Assembly (NCBI GenBank): GCA_040376005.1
Contig: JBEIRK010000001.1
Location: 1-64,000 of the forward strand
Direction: 5' to 3'
DNA length: 64,000 bases
Source of the DNA: JAGXTF01 sp040376005
GTDB taxonomy: Bacteria > Bacteroidota > Bacteroidia > NS11-12g > UBA955
This document shows, in pieces, positions 33,422 to 43,061 of this stretch. The translations under genes were made by a program, and so were the position numbers. Within the stretch, counting starts at the first letter, position 1. Each line of letters opens with the position of its first letter. Below the pieces are notes generated by a model that made no database searches, was not told where the DNA came from, and saw only the letters and a list, made by a program, of their open reading frames with translations.

Positions 33422-36019
33422 ATGTGTGCTAAGGTAAAAGACAAGTCGGAAACTCCGCTGATGAAGCAATATTACAGCATCAAGGCCCAATATCCAGGCG
33501 CCCTGTTGCTGTTTCGTGTAGGCGATTTTTATGAAACCTTCGATGAAGATGCACGGACTACGAGCAAAGTACTGGGAATCGTTTTAACCAAACGATCTAA
33601 TGGTGCTGCTTCAGAAATGGATTTGGCAGGCTTTCCACACCATTCTCTAGACAGTTATTTGCCCCGCCTGGTGCGCGCGGGCTACAGGGTTGCGATATGC
33701 GATCAACTGGAAGACCCAAAACTAACCAAAACCATTGTAAAACGCGGCGTAACAGAGCTCGTAACGCCAGGAGTGAGTTATAATGACAAAGTCTTGGAAA
33801 GCCGAAAAAGCAATTACCTGTGCTCCATTTACGCCCAAGGCGAAGAGATTGGTATCGCATTCTTGGATATTAGTACAGGAGAGTTTTTTGCTACCCAAGG
33901 CGCGGAAAGCCAAATTCAGCGTTTGGTGCAAAACTTCAAACCAGCAGAAACCTTGGCTCCTAAGGATCAAATGGCTTTTGCTATGCGCATGGCGATAGAC
34001 AGTGCTTCTGGCCAGTCACCAGAAACATGGACCTACCAACTCCCCTATTGCACTGAAAAATTATGCCGTCAATTTGGAACTACAACCCTTAAAGGATTTG
34101 GAATTGCCGAACTGGATCTTGCAGTAATTGCTGCAGGTGCAGCGCTTCAATACTTAGAGAACACCCACCACAATCAAATTTCGCATATATCCGGAATTAG
34201 CAGGATAGATGAAGCGAGTTTCATGTGGCTCGATGGGTTTACGGTGCGCAACTTGGAATTGCTTCAACCTATATTTCCGGGAGGCAAACCCCTGTTGGAA
34301 ATTTTAGATAAAACGCTTACTCCCATGGGCGCGCGATTGCTTCGCAATTGGATAGTGATGCCGCTGGCAAACTTAAACGCAATAGAAGCGCGACATCAAG
34401 TAGTTGAGGATTTATATAAAAACAGAAAGTTGCTGGAAAAGGTTCGAGAGAAACTCGAAACCATCGGCGATTTAAACCGTATTGCTGCTAAAATTTCACT
34501 AAACCGTGTAAATCCGCGTGAGATATTACAATTGTCTCGCAGCCTCAAATCCGTTACTGATTTGCATGAACTGCTAAAAGAGAAAGGTTTAAACACCCTG
34601 GACGGATTGGAATCTTGTGCAGCGCTTGTAGCACTTATTGATCAAGAAATCCATCCAGAAGCGCCTATGCTCATTGCCAAAGGCAATGTTATCGCAGATG
34701 GTGTAGACCCAGAGCTAGACCACCTGAGAAAACTGGCGTATTCGGGAAAGGACTACTTATTAGAAATTCAGAAAAGGGAAATTCAAAACACAGGAATCCC
34801 CTCGTTAAAGATTGGATTTAACAATGTATTTGGCTACTACCTGGAAGTTACTCATGTGCACAAGGATAAAGTCCCAGCAGATTGGATTCGGAAGCAAACC
34901 TTAACTGGCGCGGAGAGATACATCACTCCAGAGCTAAAGGAATATGAAGAAAAAATCCTCAATGCGGAGGATAGTATCAGCAGTGTAGAACAGCGTCTTT
35001 GGGAAGGATTTGTTATTCGGGCCTCAAGCTGGGTGCCTGCTTTGCAAAGCAACTCACATAAAATTGCTACCTTCGATTGCCTTGCAGGATTTGCTTGGCA
35101 AGCGTTACAAGCGGGTTACAATAGACCTGTAATGGATGAAAGCAGAAATCTTGAATTGAAGGATTGCCGCCACCCCGTTATTGAAAGTCAGTTGCCCCCT
35201 GATGAAAGCTATATTCCCAATACCATTCGGTTGAATGATGACGAACAACGCATCATCATACTCACGGGTCCTAACATGAGTGGTAAGAGTGCTATTTTGC
35301 GACAAACTGCGCTATCTGTGATTATGGCGCAAGCAGGTAGTTTTGTGCCTTGCAGTTCAGCGCAGATTGGCCTTACCGATAAGATTTACACGCGCGTGGG
35401 CGCCAGCGATAACATTAGTCTGGGGGAAAGTACCTTTATGGTTGAAATGACCGAAACAGCAAGTATTCTAAACAACCTAAGCCATCGCAGCTTGTTGTTA
35501 TTGGATGAAATAGGTCGCGGAACCAGTACCTATGATGGCGTTTCTTTGGCATGGAGTATAGCTGAGTTTCTTCAAAGTCACCCGACCAAACCCAAAACCC
35601 TGTTTGCCACCCATTATCATGAATTGAATGAATTGGAGTCTAAGTTGGATGGCATTAAAAACTATCATATAGCCATTCGGGAACAGTCCAATAAGATTGT
35701 GTTTTTGCGCAAACTCACCCCAGGAGGAAGCGAACATTCCTTCGGTATTCATGTGGCTCAAATGGCTGGAATTCCAAATACAGTGCTATTGCGTGCTTCA
35801 GAAATCTTAGGTAATCTAGAGGCAGACAGGGCGAGTATTAGCGGAAGAGAGAGTATGAAAAACATGAAAAACACAGAGGTTTTTCAGTTAAATATGTTTC
35901 AAACAGAAGACCCGAGAGTAAAGCAAATACGCGAAATTCTGGAAAAAACAGATATCAATGCCATCTCTCCTATTGACGCCTTGCTCAAGTTGCAAGAGCT
36001 TAAAAATAGGTTGAATTAA
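33422..36019 (+). CDS. mutS: DNA mismatch repair protein MutS
   Basis: Mismatch recognition ATPase, 865 aa, full length. The N-terminal mismatch-binding block is TPLMKQYYSIKAQYPGALLL then FRVGDFYETFDEDA (about 12-45), with the conserved Phe-x-Glu around residue 37. Connector, lever and clamp domains follow. The ATPase has Walker A GPNMSGKSAIL at about 619, the LGESTFMVEM segment, Walker B LLLDEIGRGTSTYDG at about 695 and FATHYHELNELE. The ATG at 33422 starts close to the family N-terminus. The last 4 bases overlap the convergent receptor gene. mutL is not in the window. Confidence 0.96.
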   Translation: MCAKVKDKSETPLMKQYYSIKAQYPGALLLFRVGDFYETFDEDARTTSKVLGIVLTKRSNGAASEMDLAGFPHHSLDSYLPRLVRAGYRVAICDQLEDPKLTKTIVKRGVTELVTPGVSYNDKVLESRKSNYLCSIYAQGEEIGIAFLDISTGEFFATQGAESQIQRLVQNFKPAETLAPKDQMAFAMRMAIDSASGQSPETWTYQLPYCTEKLCRQFGTTTLKGFGIAELDLAVIAAGAALQYLENTHHNQISHISGISRIDEASFMWLDGFTVRNLELLQPIFPGGKPLLEILDKTLTPMGARLLRNWIVMPLANLNAIEARHQVVEDLYKNRKLLEKVREKLETIGDLNRIAAKISLNRVNPREILQLSRSLKSVTDLHELLKEKGLNTLDGLESCAALVALIDQEIHPEAPMLIAKGNVIADGVDPELDHLRKLAYSGKDYLLEIQKREIQNTGIPSLKIGFNNVFGYYLEVTHVHKDKVPADWIRKQTLTGAERYITPELKEYEEKILNAEDSISSVEQRLWEGFVIRASSWVPALQSNSHKIATFDCLAGFAWQALQAGYNRPVMDESRNLELKDCRHPVIESQLPPDESYIPNTIRLNDDEQRIIILTGPNMSGKSAILRQTALSVIMAQAGSFVPCSSAQIGLTDKIYTRVGASDNISLGESTFMVEMTETASILNNLSHRSLLLLDEIGRGTSTYDGVSLAWSIAEFLQSHPTKPKTLFATHYHELNELESKLDGIKNYHIAIREQSNKIVFLRKLTPGGSEHSFGIHVAQMAGIPNTVLLRASEILGNLEADRASISGRESMKNMKNTEVFQLNMFQTEDPRVKQIREILEKTDINAISPIDALLKLQELKNRLN

Positions 36020-38319
36020 AACGAATACAAGAAGCCAACGGCGGGCAGCAATGGAAGCTGGTCTACCCTCTCTAGTTTCACGCGGTCAAAGTAGAAAATA
36101 TTTCTACGGTTATATACGTTGGTTAGAGAGAAAGTACCTGCAAATTCATTGCCTGATCTCAATTTCCAAGTGCGTTTGATAGAAAAATCAAGGCGATGGT
36201 ACCATGGCAAACGGCCTCCATTGATTTGGGCATATAGAATTCCTAAGCTCCCGTTTGTTGTGGTGTAATCCGTAGAAATTCCACCGTCAAAATCATACTT
36301 TTGATAATACCCCTGCGTTTGGGTAAAAGGGAAACCAGAGCCTAAATTCCAACGGAAGGAAATTTCTGTAGGATTGGCTGTGTCAAACGAATAACTAATC
36401 AGAATATTGGCATTATGCCTTCTGTCAAAAATAGGTTGATAGGATTGCACCCCATCAAAACGATTCACCCAAGTTAGCGAGTACACAGCCCATACATACC
36501 AAGGTTTCGCATCGTATTTATAACTAAAATCGCCCCCATAGGCATCACCCTCTTCTATGATAAAGTCTTGGCGCAGACGTTCAGGCTTGTCCTGATTAAA
36601 TTGGTCATCATTGAAGAGTTTGTCACGGTTAATATTTGTAATTTGATCAAAACGCTTGTAAAACGACTCTACATTAAAGTAATGCCTTTTGTAGGTAAAG
36701 TCCATGCCAGCAACCAAGTGGCGTGCCTTTTGAAGTCTGTGTGTGAGTTTTTCGCCGTTAAATGTTTTTGGTAAATTATCCGGACCTGACAAAAAACCAT
36801 AAAACAGATTCACCACGTCTCTATCACTGATGGCTGACAACAAATTCTGAGAATAAACACCCGCAGAAGCCTTAATCCCCATAAAAGACCATGGGGAATA
36901 GCGCAATTGCAAACGCGGTTCTAGCGTTTTATTGCCTAGAGAAGCATAGTATTGGCTGCGCAGCCCCATGTTTGCTTTAAACTTCTTACGATTGAATTTA
37001 TAGTTTGCAAAGCCATTGATTTCAGTGGTACTTTCTTTTTGTTGGATGAGTCTATCATTCGAATTGTACAACACAAAATCCGTTTCAAAACCATTGAGTT
37101 CAATACCCCATTTAAATTCATCTTTACGGAAATTGTAATTGAAATTCATTCCCATATTGAATCCCCCGATACCACTTTTTCGCGGTAAGGCATCTGCTTC
37201 TGTTTGGGTGATGTTGTATTTAGAATATAAAAAATATCCATCCACACGGGTTTTGGCTTGGTCTGGCACCACCAAAAACTTACCACCAAAACCATTAGAA
37301 ACCCAATTATAGCGTGTAGATCCAGGGAAATTCACATCGTCAGAGAATCGAAATCCGTAGAGCTTACCATAGCCCCCATTGGCGCTATTTACAGAGAATT
37401 TAGCAAATACATCCCCAAAATTATAGGGCAATCGATTGGGATTCGCGTAAGGATAGAAAATTTGTGATGACTGCTTCAAATAGGAATTGCGATAAGAAAG
37501 GGCAAAAGAACTATTGCTTTCTCCCCTGCTAAAACGTTTGATCGGCCCTTCCAACAATACTTTACTCGTAAAAGTACTCGCGCCTGCCTTGGCTTTAAAC
37601 TGGGTTTTATTTCCATCACGTGTTTTGATATCTACTACGGCAGAAATACGTCCGCCATATTCGCTACCAAAGCCCGCAGAATAGACATCAGCGGTATTCA
37701 CCAATTCGGTTTCGAATACAGAATACAAGCCAATAGAGTGGAATGGGTTATAGATGGTCATACCATCCAGCATGACGCGGTTCATTACAGGAGAACCGCC
37801 GCGAATGTAAAGTTGACCGCCCTGATCCCCACTGAATACCACACCGGGCAGTACCTGCAGGTATTGCATAATATCCGGCTCAGCTCCTACTGCGGGTAGA
37901 CGTTGAATTTCTTTTTGATCAATTTCTATATGCCCTGGATCATCAGGGGCTTTGCGCTGCGCTTTCACTACAGCGCCGGACATACGAATGGTGCGGTTTA
38001 AGAACACATCCAAACGCACATTGGTACTTTCAACTACAGTTACTTCATACGTTGCGGTATCGTAGTTCCCGGTCCAAATGCTAATGATTACTTTGCCTGG
38101 AGTTAATTTTACAACGGAAAAATATCCGTCATCATCGGATTGAAGCACCCGATTGTCTTGTGAATTTGTAACAAATGCGGCACTGATGCGGTCACCCGAT
38201 TTGGCATCATATATAAACCCTCTTACATCGCCAGTTTGGGCAAAGGCTATTGAGGAGCACACAGCGAGAACCGCAAAAAATAGAATTTTCAAGCCTACAA
38301 AAATAGAGATGACAGGCAC
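36016..38319 (-). CDS. TonB-dependent receptor with N-terminal carboxypeptidase-regulatory-like domain
   Basis: Outer membrane receptor of 767 aa (GTG at 38319). A TTG at 38292 would start at KILFFAVLAVCSSIAFAQ, a cleaner signal peptide and probably the true start. Residues about 30-105 form the CarboxypepD_reg-like domain (VRGFIYDAKSGDRISAAFV). The plug follows with PDIMQYLQVLPGVVFSGDQGG, QLYIRGGSPVMNRVMLDGM and GFGSEYGGRISAVVDIKTRDG (in adjoining parts). Barrel strands then run to the C-terminal LLPAVGFLYSF, ending in Phe. No SusD partner is adjacent, so it is not a clear SusCD pair; the substrate is unknown. The TonB/Exb genes at 55-59 kb could supply its energy. Confidence 0.9.
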   Translation of the reverse strand: MPVISIFVGLKILFFAVLAVCSSIAFAQTGDVRGFIYDAKSGDRISAAFVTNSQDNRVLQSDDDGYFSVVKLTPGKVIISIWTGNYDTATYEVTVVESTNVRLDVFLNRTIRMSGAVVKAQRKAPDDPGHIEIDQKEIQRLPAVGAEPDIMQYLQVLPGVVFSGDQGGQLYIRGGSPVMNRVMLDGMTIYNPFHSIGLYSVFETELVNTADVYSAGFGSEYGGRISAVVDIKTRDGNKTQFKAKAGASTFTSKVLLEGPIKRFSRGESNSSFALSYRNSYLKQSSQIFYPYANPNRLPYNFGDVFAKFSVNSANGGYGKLYGFRFSDDVNFPGSTRYNWVSNGFGGKFLVVPDQAKTRVDGYFLYSKYNITQTEADALPRKSGIGGFNMGMNFNYNFRKDEFKWGIELNGFETDFVLYNSNDRLIQQKESTTEINGFANYKFNRKKFKANMGLRSQYYASLGNKTLEPRLQLRYSPWSFMGIKASAGVYSQNLLSAISDRDVVNLFYGFLSGPDNLPKTFNGEKLTHRLQKARHLVAGMDFTYKRHYFNVESFYKRFDQITNINRDKLFNDDQFNQDKPERLRQDFIIEEGDAYGGDFSYKYDAKPWYVWAVYSLTWVNRFDGVQSYQPIFDRRHNANILISYSFDTANPTEISFRWNLGSGFPFTQTQGYYQKYDFDGGISTDYTTTNGSLGILYAQINGGRLPWYHRLDFSIKRTWKLRSGNEFAGTFSLTNVYNRRNIFYFDRVKLERVDQLPLLPAVGFLYSF

Positions 38320-38444
38320 ATCAATTTGTCATAAGTTTTAAAAACCTGAGCAAATCAGTGAAATGGGAGTAAAAATTCAGGAAATTCCGTATGAAAAACA
38401 TACATAGCCCTTACAGAATGAAACAAGAATCATCAAAATTATTC

Positions 38445-38452
38445 TAACTTTG
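38445..38452 (+). promoter_or_regulatory. -7 box TAACTTTG directly upstream of the 38461 gene
   Basis: Matches TAnnTTTG and ends 8 bases before the ATG, implying a leader of 0-3 nt. No clear -33 TTG. Confidence 0.55.
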
Positions 38453-38460
38453 CAGCGTTC

Positions 38461-39105
38461 ATGATTTACCGATTTAAGGTTTGGTTTGAAGATGTAGAAG
38501 ACGTTACACGTTGGATTGATGTAAAGCCTTCGCATACTTTCTTGGATTTCCACAATATCATTCAGGAGTCCATTGGTTTTGATAAAAAAGAGTTTGCCTC
38601 TTTTTACATCTCAGATGACAAATGGCGCAAATTGATGGAAATCAGTTTGGAGGACATGCAGATGGGTGATGACGATCAAAATGCTGATCCAGTAATGCTG
38701 ATGAAAGACAGTAGGATGCGGGATTTTATAAATGATCCGCACCAACGATTTGTTTACATCACAGACTTTGTTGCCAATTGGACTTTGTTCTGCGAGCTGC
38801 ATGCTATTGCAGATGAGCAACCTAAGAAAGAATATCCTTTGATTTTCAAAAGTGAAGGAAAAGCACCCAGACAGCGCGAGGATAGCAAGTTTAAACTATT
38901 AGATGACAATGAGTTTGACGCGTTAGCAGCAAAAATTCTTGCGGCCAAGGGCGCAACCAATATCATGGAAGGTGCAGAAGAAGAATTGTTGGCGGCAGAA
39001 GATGGCGACGATGAAGAAAAAGATGAATTTGGGTTTGATGAACTCGAGGGAGGCACCGATGATGACTTCAATCTCGACAACGGTTTTTCTGAATTAAGCA
39101 GCTAA
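38461..39105 (+). CDS. Plasmid pRiA4b ORF-3-like family protein
   Basis: 214 aa, cytoplasmic. The N-terminal part MIYRFKVWFEDVEDVTRWID, then HTFLDFHNIIQESIGFD and ASFYISDDKWRK, is typical of the pRiA4b ORF-3-like (IS1096 TnpR-like) fold, whose function is not established. The C-terminal third (about 160-214) is extremely acidic, with runs of Asp and Glu. The stop codon shares bases with the miaA ATG (TAATG), so the two are probably translated in tandem. No transposase is nearby, so it is not part of an insertion sequence. Confidence 0.75.
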   Translation: MIYRFKVWFEDVEDVTRWIDVKPSHTFLDFHNIIQESIGFDKKEFASFYISDDKWRKLMEISLEDMQMGDDDQNADPVMLMKDSRMRDFINDPHQRFVYITDFVANWTLFCELHAIADEQPKKEYPLIFKSEGKAPRQREDSKFKLLDDNEFDALAAKILAAKGATNIMEGAEEELLAAEDGDDEEKDEFGFDELEGGTDDDFNLDNGFSELSS

Positions 39106-40046
39106 TGAAGCAGGCCAAACCTGTGGTAATCGTCATAGGTGGCCCTACCGCTTCCGGCAAAACGGCATTGGGTATTCAGGTGGCATTATCTTGCCACACT
39201 GAGATAATTTCAGCAGATTCTAGACAATTATTTTCAGAGTTAAAGATTGGAGTCGCGCGGCCAACAGATGAAGAGCTCGGGATAGTGCACCATCACCTCA
39301 TTGCCTCACATAGCATTACACAACCCATGTCAGCAGGAGAATATGCGCAGGAAGCAACGTCGATATTAAGAAATTTGCTCAACACCCGCGGTATTGCGGT
39401 TGTGGTGGGCGGCACTGGTTTTTATATAGATGCACTTTTTGGTGCTATTGACACCTATACCCCAGTTGGCAATGCACTGCGCCATGAAATAAATGAATTG
39501 CATGAAAAGGAAGGATTGACGGGCTTACAAGAAGCATTATTAAAGGAAGATCCTGAAGCCTATAGTAGGATTGCGATGGACAATCCGGCTAGGGTAAAAA
39601 GGGCCTTAGAATTGGTATTAACTTCTGGAAAAAGCTTACAACATATTTTTGATGGGGCGAAAACCACACGTAAATCTGAATTTGAAGACTGTATCGTATT
39701 AAAATTCTGGTTGAATCCTGAAAGAGAAGAGCTCTATGAGAGAATAAACAAGCGCTGCGATGCAATGATAGAGGAAGGCTTCATCGAAGAGGCCAAAAAC
39801 TGCCTGCCTTATAGAGAAAGCAATGCGTTAAAAACCGTTGGGTATACTGAAGCATTTCAATATCTAGACGGCACATACAGTTATGATGCCTTTGTTGATG
39901 TATTTAAACAGCGCAGCAGGAACTACGCAAAGCGACAAGTAACTTGGTTTAGAAATTCAAAAGATTTTATTTCACTTGATCCTCATGATGCGGAAGGTCG
40001 TATTTTTGAAACCTTAAAATTACATGGATATACAATTCACCAATGA
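39105..40046 (+). CDS. miaA: tRNA dimethylallyltransferase
   Basis: Adds a dimethylallyl group to N6 of A37 in tRNAs that read UNN codons. The 313-aa protein has P-loop GGPTASGKTALGIQVA at about 11, EIISADSRQLF with the tRNA-recognition Asp at about 35, VGGTGFYIDALFGAID at about 104, and the conserved YAKRQVTWFRN near 275. The length is normal. It starts within the preceding stop (TAATG) and its 3' end overlaps the TerC gene by 23 bases, so three genes form one coupled run. Confidence 0.95.
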   Translation: MKQAKPVVIVIGGPTASGKTALGIQVALSCHTEIISADSRQLFSELKIGVARPTDEELGIVHHHLIASHSITQPMSAGEYAQEATSILRNLLNTRGIAVVVGGTGFYIDALFGAIDTYTPVGNALRHEINELHEKEGLTGLQEALLKEDPEAYSRIAMDNPARVKRALELVLTSGKSLQHIFDGAKTTRKSEFEDCIVLKFWLNPEREELYERINKRCDAMIEEGFIEEAKNCLPYRESNALKTVGYTEAFQYLDGTYSYDAFVDVFKQRSRNYAKRQVTWFRNSKDFISLDPHDAEGRIFETLKLHGYTIHQ

Positions 40047-40746
40047 GGCATTAATAAGCCTAGGCGTCCTTACCCTTCTTGAAGTAGTCTTGGGTATAGA
40101 CAATATCATTTTCGTGTCAATACTGGCCGCGAAAATGCCTAAAGACAGGCAACGTCAAGGCAGAAGGGTGGGTTTAATGATAGGGATGCTTGTGCGCATT
40201 ATCATGCTATTGGGAATAGACTGGGTGCGTCGTCAGGAAGCGACCCTATTTACGATAATAGGAAATGAAATTTCAGGCAAGGATTTGATGCTTATCATTG
40301 GGGGCTTGTTTTTGTTATACCAAAGTGTACATGAAATTCATTTAAAGCTAAAAGGATATACAGAAGAAGTAAAAGAGAGAACCGATGCGCGTGGGGTATC
40401 CGCTATATTTTTACAAATGGCACTCTTAAACATTGTGTTTTCATTAGACTCAGTAATCACCGCTATTGGCATGGCAGATCATCTGTGGGTAATGATTACA
40501 GCGGTTGTATTATCTATGGTAGTTATGCTAGGCGCAAGTGGTCCCATTGCGAAATTTGTAAACAAGCATCCCTCTATAAAGATACTCGCCCTTTCTTTCT
40601 TGGTAATGATTGGCGTTTCCTTGCTAGCCGAAGGATTTGATCAGCACTTCAACAAGGGGTATATCTATTTTGGTATGGCATTTTCATTTGCCATAGAGCT
40701 TATCAATATGAGGGTTGACCGGATGAGTAAAAATCCGTTAAAATAA
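40024..40746 (+). CDS. TerC/Alx-family integral membrane protein
   Basis: 240 aa with about seven membrane helices. Signatures of the TerC family are visible: LEVVLGIDNIIFVSILAAKM at about 19, with the acidic Glu-Asp pair in the first helix, and the equivalent NIVFSLDSVITAIGMADH at about 140 in the second repeat. Homologues (TerC, Alx, MeeF/MeeY) are linked to manganese export and loading of exported metalloproteins, or tellurite resistance. The substrate here is not established; no tellurite genes are nearby. It overlaps miaA by 23 bases. Confidence 0.9.
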   Translation: MDIQFTNEALISLGVLTLLEVVLGIDNIIFVSILAAKMPKDRQRQGRRVGLMIGMLVRIIMLLGIDWVRRQEATLFTIIGNEISGKDLMLIIGGLFLLYQSVHEIHLKLKGYTEEVKERTDARGVSAIFLQMALLNIVFSLDSVITAIGMADHLWVMITAVVLSMVVMLGASGPIAKFVNKHPSIKILALSFLVMIGVSLLAEGFDQHFNKGYIYFGMAFSFAIELINMRVDRMSKNPLK

Positions 40747-40754
40747 CTAGCTAC

Positions 40755-41390
40755 TTAAAGATCTGAATAGCGGTAAATATCTTCTATTTCCGCGTTGTGA
40801 TCCATTTTAAAAATCTCTTTTAGAATGCCATCTTCTAGACCGTAAACCCAGCCATGGATTACAGGTCTTTGCTCATACTTCCATGCACGTTGGATAATAC
40901 TTGTTTTCGAAAGGTTCATGACCTGTTCTTGAACATTTAATTCAACCAACCTTCTCAATTGAGCATCTTCATCACCTACAAGGATAATTTCATCATGGTG
41001 GAGTCGATATACATCTTTTATGTTTCGAAGCCATTTATTCAATATTCCCAAATGGTGTTGGGATAGAGCTGCTTTTACGCCACCGCATCCGTAGTGTCCG
41101 CATACAATCACGTGTTTTACTTTTAACTCTTCCACAGCATACTGCAGCACACTGAGCATATTCACATCTGTATGCACTACCATATTGGCAATATTTCGGT
41201 GCACAAATAACTCACCCGGCGCAGCACCGATTACTTCATTCGCAGGAACACGACTATCTGCGCAACCAATCCACAAATATTCAGGCCTTTGCTCTTTAGC
41301 AAGATCCATGAAATACTCAGCATCTTCCTCAAGCTTTTCTTGCGCCCAAATCCTGTTGTTCAACAATAGTTTTTTGTATGTTTCCATCAT
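40755..41390 (-). CDS. Beta-class carbonic anhydrase
   Basis: Interconverts CO2 and bicarbonate. The 211-aa protein has zinc ligands Cys43 in WIGCADSRVP with the Asp45-Arg47 dyad, and His99 and Cys102 in VCGHYGCGGVKAAL. The N-terminus LLLNNRIWAQEKLEEDAEYF matches the family, so the start must lie upstream of it. ATG codons at 41390 and 41387 are both possible. The gene begins about 60 bases inside the 3' end of the SulP gene in another frame, implying translational coupling with the transporter. Confidence 0.94.
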   Translation of the reverse strand: MMETYKKLLLNNRIWAQEKLEEDAEYFMDLAKEQRPEYLWIGCADSRVPANEVIGAAPGELFVHRNIANMVVHTDVNMLSVLQYAVEELKVKHVIVCGHYGCGGVKAALSQHHLGILNKWLRNIKDVYRLHHDEIILVGDEDAQLRRLVELNVQEQVMNLSKTSIIQRAWKYEQRPVIHGWVYGLEDGILKEIFKMDHNAEIEDIYRYSDL

Positions 41391-42984
41391 TAATGAGTTT
41401 ATATTTTTTGAGCTGTCTGTTGTTTTTAAACTTATACTCTACCCGAATGTTTGCGGTGCTGGCGTGGATATTGAAGTCATGCAGCATTTCAAGAATGTCG
41501 TAATCTACAAAAGAACTCCCATGAAGATCAATTACCACGAAATCATTTTCTACAAAAGAATCTAACCTTTGTTTAAGTATTATTTTATTCAGAAAAGTTA
41601 CTTGATGGCCAAAACGGATTACATGCAAGCCTTCGCTACTTGCAAAGCGGAGAGATGCTTTGAAGTTTGTAAGCATGATAAAGAAGACGCCAACAACAAT
41701 ACCTATTAAGATACCAATAAGCAAGTCCGTTAATAAGATAGAAATGATCGTTACAACGAATGGAACAAAAACGGCTTTACCATGCGCATATTGCTCTTTA
41801 AACACGGTGGGTTTGGCCAATTTAAATCCTGTATAGATTAAGATAGCGGCCAGAGCACTCAGGGGAATAAGATTCAGCAGTGTGGGAAATACAAGTAGCC
41901 CAGTAGCGATGAGCACACCATGCATAATAGTACTTAATTTGGTTCTTGCACCTGCATTGGCATTGGCACTACTGCGCACGATAACGGAAGTAACAGGAAT
42001 ACCGCCAAGCATTCCAGAGACAATATTCCCAGCGCCTTGGGCAATGAGTTCTCGGTTGGTATTGGTAGTTCTTTTTTGTTCATCCAACTTATCTATGGCT
42101 TCAACGCTTAGGAGAGACTCAATACTCGCAATGACACCAATTTTAGCAGCTGCAAGCCACAAAATACTCAATCCTATAAATGAAAACTCAGGAAGGTGGA
42201 TTAAACTACCAATATCTCCGTAATTATTTAGCACAGGTAGATTCACCATATGTTCTGCCCGAATGGCCTCGGTGGGATAAAAAACACCTGCAAGGGTATT
42301 CAATAAAATACCCAATAGCACAACCATGAGTGGCGCGGGTATAATAAATTTATACTTTTTAAAAGGGAAATATTTACTATCCCAAAAGTACTGAATGCAT
42401 AGACCAATTGCACCAATAATGAACGCTATTGGCGACACCTTATTCAGTGCCAATACGATCTCTGAAAAGGTATTGTGACCGTCCGGTTGAATAAAGGATT
42501 CATCCCCCTCAAAATCTGCATCATAGCCTACGAGATGGGGCAACTGTTTTAAAATTAGCAAAACACCAATAGCGGTGAGCATGCCCTTTAGCACCGAAAC
42601 AGGTACAAAATTCACAATTTTACCTGCTTTGGTTATACCCAGGAGCATTTGAAGCATTCCTGCTAATACAACAGAAAGAAAGAGAAGACCTAGGGCGCTT
42701 GAAGAAGCCTCAAGCTCAGAAAGTCCATGGGTTAAGAAATACTTCTTAGCATCAAGCACAATGACAGCTACAGTAGCGATAAGACCAGCAGCGGGACCAG
42801 AAACACTCAAGTGCGAATTGCTGATAAGCCCCACTACGATGCCACCCGCTAGACCGGCTATTAGGCCACTAATTGGGGGAACACCGGAACCCAAAGCGAT
42901 TCCAAGACACAATGGAACGGCTACGAGAAAAACCACCAATGCGGCTGGTAAATCTGATTTTAACGAATTGAAATACTTAGACAT
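41329..42984 (-). CDS. SulP-family anion transporter, probable bicarbonate or sulfate permease
   Basis: 551 aa. The N-terminal part has SDLPAALVVFLVAVPLCLGI and ALGSGVPPISGLIAGLAGGI (about 8-45), the opening signature of SulP proteins, followed by about ten more membrane helices. The C-terminal STAS domain (about 445-535) includes NDFVVIDLHGSSFVDYDIL. Family members carry sulfate, bicarbonate or other anions. Coupling to a carbonic anhydrase by a roughly 60-bp overlap suggests bicarbonate uptake, as in SulP-carbonic anhydrase fusions seen elsewhere; this is inference. Start ATG 42984. Confidence 0.9.
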   Translation of the reverse strand: MSKYFNSLKSDLPAALVVFLVAVPLCLGIALGSGVPPISGLIAGLAGGIVVGLISNSHLSVSGPAAGLIATVAVIVLDAKKYFLTHGLSELEASSSALGLLFLSVVLAGMLQMLLGITKAGKIVNFVPVSVLKGMLTAIGVLLILKQLPHLVGYDADFEGDESFIQPDGHNTFSEIVLALNKVSPIAFIIGAIGLCIQYFWDSKYFPFKKYKFIIPAPLMVVLLGILLNTLAGVFYPTEAIRAEHMVNLPVLNNYGDIGSLIHLPEFSFIGLSILWLAAAKIGVIASIESLLSVEAIDKLDEQKRTTNTNRELIAQGAGNIVSGMLGGIPVTSVIVRSSANANAGARTKLSTIMHGVLIATGLLVFPTLLNLIPLSALAAILIYTGFKLAKPTVFKEQYAHGKAVFVPFVVTIISILLTDLLIGILIGIVVGVFFIMLTNFKASLRFASSEGLHVIRFGHQVTFLNKIILKQRLDSFVENDFVVIDLHGSSFVDYDILEMLHDFNIHASTANIRVEYKFKNNRQLKKYKLINDGNIQKTIVEQQDLGARKA

Positions 42985-43010
42985 TAGGCACTTACGAACT
43001 GCAAAGAAAC

Positions 43011-43041
43011 AAAAAACCCCCTGAAGGATTCAGGGGGTTTT
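43011..43041 (-). terminator. Terminator after the OmpA-like gene
   Basis: On the minus strand, arms AAAACCCCCTGAA and TTCAGGGGGTTTT around a short loop with a T-tract, about 20 bases past the stop codon. Confidence 0.87.
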
Positions 43042-43061
43042 CTTAATGTTATTAACTCATC

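Noticed and set aside
38461..39105. Possible insertion sequence because the family is named after an IS1096/TnpR-like protein
   Set aside because: No transposase, inverted repeats or target duplication; the gene is coupled to miaA.
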